From NCBI GenBank assembly GCA_004299545.1, contig SCRB01000609.1, positions 1-5,464 of the forward strand: a stretch of 5,464 nucleotides of DNA, read 5' to 3'. Position 1 is the first letter of the stretch. Each line of letters begins with the position of its first letter. This document shows positions 1-5,464 of the stretch, piece by piece. Origin of the DNA: Rhizobiaceae bacterium. GTDB lineage: Bacteria > Pseudomonadota > Alphaproteobacteria > Rhizobiales > Rhizobiaceae. The position numbers were made by a program, and so were the translations under genes. A model generated the notes under the pieces. The model was not told where the DNA came from. It saw nothing but the letters and a program-made list of their open reading frames with translations, and did not search any database.

Positions 1-1181
1 GTTTTGCTCATTCCATTGGTGTCTTTCATACTGCGCGCGCATTGGTCGAAATTCTCGACCGTGAAATGAAGCGGAACAAGCAGATTTTCGACGGACGGAT
101 GGCCGAAGTCGCGCTTATTGCCGCCCTCCTGCACGATTTGGGGCACGGGCCTTTCAGCCACACGTTCGAAGGCGTTCAGGATTCGCGAGGGGTGAAGAAG
201 CGCCATGAGACGTGGACAGCCGACATCATCCGCAATCCGAATGGCAAGGTTCGCTCTCTACTCGAAGACCATCGGGATGGCTTTACGGAAGAGGTTGCTG
301 CGCTGCTCGAGAAAGAGGACCCTGAGCATATCTATCATGCGATTGTCTCGAGTTCCTTTGATGCCGACAGGCTCGACTATTTGCGCCGAGACAAACTTAT
401 GACCGGGACCGGCGCCGGCGGGATTGACTTCGACTGGCTCGTCGAAAATGTGCGTGTCGCGGAGATCGAAATTGACGCACCCGACGAGGATGGGGGTGAA
501 CCGCGTAGGGTTCCGACTTTTTGCCTGACAGCCAAGGCGCGTCCTGCTGCCGAGCAATTTCTACTCGCGCGCTACACCCTCCACCAGCAGGTCTATTTTC
601 ACAAAGCAACCCGCTGCGTAGAGCATATGATCGGAAAGCTCCTCCGCGCGGTCGCGAAATTGGCGGCGGGCAAGAAAAGTGATGTGAAGAAAAGCGGGCT
701 TCCCGAAAACCATCCGCTGATCCGTTTCTTCGCCAAAAAGGGCGAGACGGTCGAAAATTACCTCGCTCTCGACGACGCGCTCGTCTTCGGCGCGATTGAC
801 GCGATGTCGCAGGCAGAAGATGCCGATGTTGCCGAGATTGCGACTCGGCTAAGAGAACGAAAGCTGTACAAGACTCTCGACATAGCCGAGTTTGGCGAGG
901 ATCCCGGCAGGCAGCGTGGTCGGTTGCGTCGGATCAGAGAGAGATTTGCCGATCAGATAAAGGCAGAAACCGTGATGCTGGACGACAAAGCCGCAATCGG
1001 TATCTACGCCGAGATCGGCGGCGACGAGGAACGCATGCACAAGAAGCTTCACATTCTTGACGGCGACAATCCGGTCGAAATCAGCAAGCTTTCTGATTTG
1101 GTCCATGTACTCGAAACGAAAAAGCAATTCACTAGACTATATTTTGCCACCGAAGCCGATCGCGATGCAGCGCGTAGATGA
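1..1181 (+). CDS. HD-domain phosphohydrolase, YwfO/EF1143-like dNTPase (5' partial)
   Basis: The reading frame is open from base 3, so the start codon lies outside the window; the TTG at 42 is internal, because the codons before it read FAHSIGVFHTARA, a core family motif. Metal-binding HD residues are visible (numbered from base 3): H3 in the AHSIGV motif, H44-D45 in HDLGHGPFSH, and D120 in SSSFDADRLDY. A conserved HE follows at 68-69, and the family's RYTLHQQVYFHK helix lies at 190-201. This pattern is that of COG1078, distinct from the shorter YfbR type. Characterised relatives (Enterococcus EF1143, Bacillus YwfO) are cytoplasmic dNTP triphosphohydrolases that release triphosphate, subject to nucleotide allostery; the substrate here is inferred. 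About 392 codons are visible, so roughly the first 40-60 residues are missing. It is followed after 12 bases by a YwgA-like gene, and the two are probably cotranscribed. Its GC content is visibly lower than that of uvrA. The family call is firm; the biological role is not. Confidence 0.9.
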   Translation, partial: FAHSIGVFHTARALVEILDREMKRNKQIFDGRMAEVALIAALLHDLGHGPFSHTFEGVQDSRGVKKRHETWTADIIRNPNGKVRSLLEDHRDGFTEEVAALLEKEDPEHIYHAIVSSSFDADRLDYLRRDKLMTGTGAGGIDFDWLVENVRVAEIEIDAPDEDGGEPRRVPTFCLTAKARPAAEQFLLARYTLHQQVYFHKATRCVEHMIGKLLRAVAKLAAGKKSDVKKSGLPENHPLIRFFAKKGETVENYLALDDALVFGAIDAMSQAEDADVAEIATRLRERKLYKTLDIAEFGEDPGRQRGRLRRIRERFADQIKAETVMLDDKAAIGIYAEIGGDEERMHKKLHILDGDNPVEISKLSDLVHVLETKKQFTRLYFATEADRDAARR

Positions 1182-1193
1182 AGGAAGCCCGAG
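1181..1193 (+). promoter_or_regulatory. Ribosome binding site of the ywgA-like gene, overlapping the HD stop codon
   Basis: AAGGAAG at 1181-1187 lies six bases before the ATG at 1194. Its first base is the last base of the TGA stop of the HD gene, so ribosomes finishing the upstream gene end exactly on this site. That suggests translational coupling and fixes 1194 as the start. Confidence 0.6.
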
Positions 1194-1730
1194 ATGACAT
1201 ATGAGCCTGAGAAATATGTGGCCGATATCCTCTGCGCGGCAGGAGGGCGGCTCGTCAGCCGTATTCGTCTGCAGAAGATTGCTTATCTTCTGGATCAGCT
1301 CGGAGCCGAAAGCGGTTTCGATTATTCTTACTACCACTACGGTCCCTATTCTCGAGATCTCGACAGTGCGATTTTGGACGCTAAGGCCTTCCATTTGGTG
1401 AAGGAGGAGTACGGCTACAGAAAGTCTGATGGCGCGCGCTACAGCGTGTTTGTTCATCAAGCTACGGCCAAAGGACATTCCTGCTTGAAGGACGACCGCT
1501 TGAAAGATGTTACGAGACGGCTGGCTTCGAAAAACGTGACCGTCCTCGAACTGGCCGCCACGGCTCATTGGTTGGCTGCGGTCGAGAAGGTGAGTGATTG
1601 GAAGTCGGAAATACGCCGCCGCAAGGGATCCAAGACCGAGGAAGGACGCCTGGATGAGGCCACACGCCTTCTCGCCGAAGTGGGCCTCCCTCCCGCGGTG
1701 GAACGCGCGCCACATTCTCCGCAATCTTAA
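1194..1730 (+). CDS. YwgA-like protein of unknown function
   Basis: A 178-residue protein of unestablished function that resembles Bacillus YwgA. Visible hallmarks are an N-terminal helical segment with a basic RLQKIAYLL motif (25-33), an aromatic YYHYGPYS motif (46-53), and a second helical segment ELAATAHWLA (119-128) followed by a basic stretch (140-147). The LQK...YLL plus YGPYS arrangement is also like that of SocA/Panacea (DUF4065) antitoxins, so a distant relation is plausible. There is no signal peptide or membrane segment, so it should be cytoplasmic. The start is supported by AAGGAAG six bases upstream. It follows the HD phosphohydrolase by 12 bases; from memory, ywgA also sits beside ywfO in Bacillus subtilis, which would make this a conserved pair and suggest that it modulates the hydrolase. 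This is inference. The C-terminal tail (about 168-178, VERAPHSPQS) looks unstructured. It converges on uvrA. Confidence 0.8.
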   Translation: MTYEPEKYVADILCAAGGRLVSRIRLQKIAYLLDQLGAESGFDYSYYHYGPYSRDLDSAILDAKAFHLVKEEYGYRKSDGARYSVFVHQATAKGHSCLKDDRLKDVTRRLASKNVTVLELAATAHWLAAVEKVSDWKSEIRRRKGSKTEEGRLDEATRLLAEVGLPPAVERAPHSPQS

Positions 1731-1732
1731 CG

Positions 1733-1796
1733 TGAGCCGCCTACGAGCTTTTATCTATAGACAACGGCTCATTGGACGTCGGCTTCGACGCTGTCC
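1733..1796. terminator. Possible bidirectional termination hairpins between ywgA-like and uvrA
   Basis: The 81-base convergent gap holds two inverted repeats. TGAGCCG (1733-1739) pairs with CGGCTCA (1765-1771) over a 25-base loop. GGAC-GTCG (1774-1781) pairs with CGAC (1786-1789) and GTCC (1793-1796), with a GCTT loop and a three-base bulge. Neither is followed by a clear T run on either strand, so these are weak intrinsic-terminator candidates; they may instead protect 3' ends, or termination may need Rho. Confidence 0.3.
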
Positions 1797-1811
1797 GCCG
1801 CACGCTCCTCC

Positions 1812-4733
<2,922 letters not shown>

Positions 4734-4796
4734 GTTGGCGCCGCCCTTTATCCGTAAATGTAAGATGGAAGCCGGTGGAGTTTCCGGATAGCCACC

Positions 4797-4824
4797 ATAT
4801 AGGTATTCTTGCCGCTGCGTCGAG
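4797..4824 (-). promoter_or_regulatory. Candidate uvrA promoter (CTCGAC-N16-CTATAT)
   Basis: Read on the minus strand, CTCGAC (4824-4819) and CTATAT (4802-4797) are separated by 16 bases. They match the Sinorhizobium-type housekeeping consensus CTTGAC-N17-CTATAT at 5 of 6 and 6 of 6 positions. Transcription would begin near 4790, giving a leader of about 55 bases before the uvrA ATG. The LexA box is about 58 bases upstream of this -35, too far to overlap RNA polymerase. A second, poorer promoter with -35 CTTGCC copies at 4870-4875 and 4877-4882, touching the LexA box, may be the damage-regulated one; its -10 is weak (GTTAAA, 4852-4847). Confidence 0.4.
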
Positions 4825-4881
4825 CCGCGCGCCTTGCGCGATCACGTTTAACCGCTTGGCGCGGTGAGGGGCAAGCGGCAA

Positions 4882-4896
4882 GAACAAAGACCGAAC
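4882..4896 (-). promoter_or_regulatory. LexA (SOS) box of uvrA
   Basis: The plus strand reads GAAC-AAAGACC-GAAC, that is GTTC-GGTCTTT-GTTC on the uvrA strand. This is a perfect match to the direct-repeat LexA operator GTTC-N7-GTTC known from alphaproteobacteria, and it lies 148 bases upstream of the uvrA start, a gene that is a classic SOS member. Its last base also belongs to a CTTGCC element that could serve as a -35, so bound LexA could block polymerase there. It lies well upstream of the rightward promoter candidate and probably does not control nspC. Confidence 0.85.
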
Positions 4897-4900
4897 GATC

Positions 4901-4923
4901 TGCTGACAGTATTGCTGACAGCA
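4901..4923. repeat. Tandem TGCTGACAG repeat beside the LexA box
   Basis: TGCTGACAG occurs at 4901-4909 and again at 4913-4921, separated by TAT, so the period is 12 bases. The second copy continues to CA, forming the perfect inverted repeat TGCTG-A-CAGCA (4913-4923). The arrangement is operator-like and lies between the LexA box and the rightward promoter candidate, five bases from the former. No regulator can be named. Confidence 0.6.
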
Positions 4924-4958
4924 TGATGATGACAACGACGCATGGTCGGGTGGTCGCA

Positions 4959-4988
4959 TGTGGCGGAAACAGGATCGCCCGCCTATAT
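4959..4988 (+). promoter_or_regulatory. Candidate promoter for the nspC leader
   Basis: CTATAT at 4983-4988 (within CTATATTG) is a perfect alphaproteobacterial -10. The -35 is poor: TGTGGC at 4959-4964 with an 18-base spacer matches CTTGAC at only three positions, which would fit an activated promoter. Transcription would begin near 4995, just ahead of the first leader hairpin, leaving an untranslated leader of over 400 bases before nspC. Confidence 0.35.
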
Positions 4989-5002
4989 TGAGTGGTGGGC
5001 CC

Positions 5003-5113
5003 CGATGCTGTAGGTTCCGCCGCATCGCCGGTGCAGGTTTCATCTGCTGGTTGGGGAGGACGCCATGTCTCACGACGCCCTCTTCCAATTGGGGATGGGC
5101 TCAGTTCGACTGA
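5003..5113 (+). promoter_or_regulatory. Structured leader RNA with SD/anti-SD switch, possible speF-type element
   Basis: Several helices can be drawn. CGATGC (5003-5008) pairs with GCATCG (5022-5027), and GCAG (5033-5036) with CTGC (5044-5047). The strong ribosome site TTGGGGAGG (5051-5059) can pair with CCTCTTCCAA (5079-5088) with one bulged C and two G-U pairs. The same CC-TCTTCC segment can instead pair with GGGGATGGGC (5091-5100) through GCCC/GGGC and TTCC/GGGG helices around an AATT loop. Because the two pairings exclude each other, the ribosome site can be hidden or freed. A further hairpin is TCAGT-TCG-ACTGA (5101-5113). A cis-regulatory RNA called speF is known upstream of ornithine decarboxylase-like genes in alphaproteobacteria. 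Its position before a decarboxylase of the same broad family (COG0019) makes membership plausible, but I could not test it. The effector would be inferred to be a polyamine or a precursor. Confidence 0.5.
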
Positions 5114-5280
5114 ACGCCACCCAAACGGAAGATCATTCGAGTTTGCAGTCCTCCGGGACATGCAGCGTTGCTTTCCGTTCGAGGGAAGCCGGCGCGCATT
5201 CGTTTGCGCGCATCCAGCGATCGCTGCTTTTTCTCCGGTCGAGGGGAAACAGCGCCAAAGCGCTGCCCGGACCGGCATAG
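5065..5280 (+). CDS. Possible leader peptide or upstream ORF of nspC (71 codons)
   Basis: An ATG at 5065 follows a near-perfect GGAGGA (5055-5060) by four bases, the best ribosome site in the window. The frame runs to a TAG at 5278-5280, 130 bases before nspC. The N-terminal part (MSHDALFQLGMGSV and on to about residue 24) looks like an ordered peptide. From about residue 25 the composition is Ser/Arg/Ala-rich with no recognisable domain, and the DNA there is dominated by inverted repeats, which suggests the 3' part is selected as RNA structure rather than as protein. It is not a recognisable enzyme. It may be a regulatory peptide whose translation sets the fold of the downstream hairpins. 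Alternatives are that only the first codons are read, or that the ATG and SD belong to a riboswitch expression platform. It could also be a chance ORF. Confidence 0.35.
   Translation: MSHDALFQLGMGSVRLNATQTEDHSSLQSSGTCSVAFRSREAGAHSFARIQRSLLFLRSRGNSAKALPGPA
5162..5265 (+). terminator. Candidate attenuator: nested hairpins with T run and alternative pairing
   Basis: GCAGCG (5162-5167) can pair with CGCTGC (5222-5227), which is followed at once by TTTTT (5228-5232). The closed arms would hold GCTTTCC/GGGAAGC (5170-5176, 5183-5189) and GCGCGCA/TGCGCGC (5192-5198, 5205-5211). Alternatively CGCTG (5222-5226) can pair with CAGCG (5250-5254), around TTTCTCC/GGGGAAA (5230-5236, 5243-5249), which buries the T run. 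The same CAGCGC (5250-5255) can also form a tight hairpin with GCGCTG (5260-5265) over a CAAA loop. This is terminator and antiterminator geometry, inside the short leader ORF and upstream of nspC. The folding was done by eye only. Confidence 0.4.
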
Positions 5281-5311
5281 GCGCCATGCTGCCTTGACCG
5301 GCAGCATCGCC
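5280..5311 (+). other. Strong hairpin after the leader ORF stop
   Basis: ATGCTGCC (5286-5293) pairs perfectly with GGCAGCAT (5300-5307) over a TTGACC loop, and the stem extends by GGCG (5280-5283) with CGCC (5308-5311) past a two-base bulge. It starts on the last base of the leader ORF stop codon. No T run follows, so it is not a canonical terminator; it may be a pause, processing or stabilising element of the nspC leader. The rest of the stretch to 5410 shows no gene that I can support. Confidence 0.5.
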
Positions 5312-5410
5312 TTCCGTCGCGCCGCCGGGCACCAGCACAATCTTCAATCCCGGCCCCGCGATCCTCATATTTCACCGTTACCGACGCCGGATACCCAGAC
5401 GCGCAAGAAC

Positions 5411-5464
5411 ATGACCACGAGCACCGAACTGCAGACGCCTTATTATCTGATCGACAAGACGATG
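5411..5464 (+). CDS. nspC: Carboxynorspermidine decarboxylase, N terminus (3' partial)
   Basis: The first 18 codons read MTTSTELQ followed by TPYYLIDKTM. The TPYYLIDK motif is the characteristic beginning of NspC, a fold-III PLP decarboxylase (alanine-racemase barrel) that converts carboxynorspermidine to norspermidine and carboxyspermidine to spermidine in the cytoplasm. The catalytic lysine and the rest of the barrel lie beyond the window. ATG at 5411 is the only reasonable start: the frame upstream has no ATG, GTG or TTG back to at least 5339. The ribosome site is weak (an AAGAA stretch at 5405-5409 is too close). This fits control by the long structured leader. In related bacteria a carboxynorspermidine dehydrogenase gene commonly accompanies it; that cannot be seen here. 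The identity rests on few residues, and a related fold-III decarboxylase is the alternative. Confidence 0.75.
   Translation, partial: MTTSTELQTPYYLIDKTM

Noticed and set aside
42..44. TTG at 42 as the start of the HD protein
   Set aside because: The frame upstream encodes the family motif AHSIGV with the first metal-binding histidine, so the gene continues past the window edge.
1137..1724. A 195-codon minus-strand frame opposite the ywgA-like gene
   Set aside because: The plus-strand frame has a good ribosome site, recognisable YwgA motifs and tight spacing to the HD gene; the minus frame has none of these.
4961..4978. Sigma-54 type promoter around TGGCGG
   Set aside because: The -12 element does not read TTGC at the right spacing, so only the TGG is shared with the -24 box.
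4992..5297. A 101-codon plus-strand frame in another phase over the nspC leader
   Set aside because: No ribosome site before its start, no recognisable protein features, and it overlaps the better-supported short ORF and RNA helices.
4748..5368. A 206-codon minus-strand frame across the intergenic region
   Set aside because: It spans the LexA box, promoter candidates and leader hairpins, its translation has no recognisable domain, and it ends inside the uvrA leader. The signals on the plus strand explain the region better.

Overview
The window looks like chromosomal DNA from an alphaproteobacterium, most likely of the Hyphomicrobiales (a Mesorhizobium/Rhizobium-type organism). The reasons are the wording of its UvrA, the high-GC codon use of that gene, a GTTC-N7-GTTC type LexA box (the alphaproteobacterial form), -10 elements reading CTATAT as in Sinorhizobium, and a carboxynorspermidine decarboxylase start at the right edge. 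The exact genus cannot be read from the sequence.

Layout. (1) Positions 1-1181, + strand: the C-terminal ~390 residues of an HD-domain phosphohydrolase of the YwfO/EF1143 (COG1078) dNTPase type, cut by the window edge. (2) 1194-1730, + strand: a small YwgA-like protein 12 bases downstream, in an operon with the HD gene. (3) 1731-1811: a short convergent gap with two hairpin-forming inverted repeats. (4) 1812-4733, - strand: complete uvrA, 973 codons. (5) 4734-5064: the divergent control region, holding a perfect LexA/SOS box for uvrA, a direct repeat beside it, a candidate uvrA promoter and a candidate rightward promoter. (6) 5003-5311, + strand: a highly structured leader containing a short ORF with a strong ribosome site, an SD/anti-SD switch, and stacked, partly exclusive hairpins, one followed by a T run. 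(7) 5411-5464: the first 18 codons of nspC (polyamine synthesis).

How they may work together. uvrA belongs to nucleotide excision repair and should be induced by DNA damage through LexA. The HD-YwgA pair is probably accessory: its base composition is visibly lower in GC than uvrA, and such nucleotide hydrolases act on dNTP pools; a defence or toxin-antitoxin role is possible but unproven. The nspC leader has the architecture of a polyamine-responsive attenuator or riboswitch (possibly the alphaproteobacterial speF-type leader) and is the most interesting non-coding part of the window.
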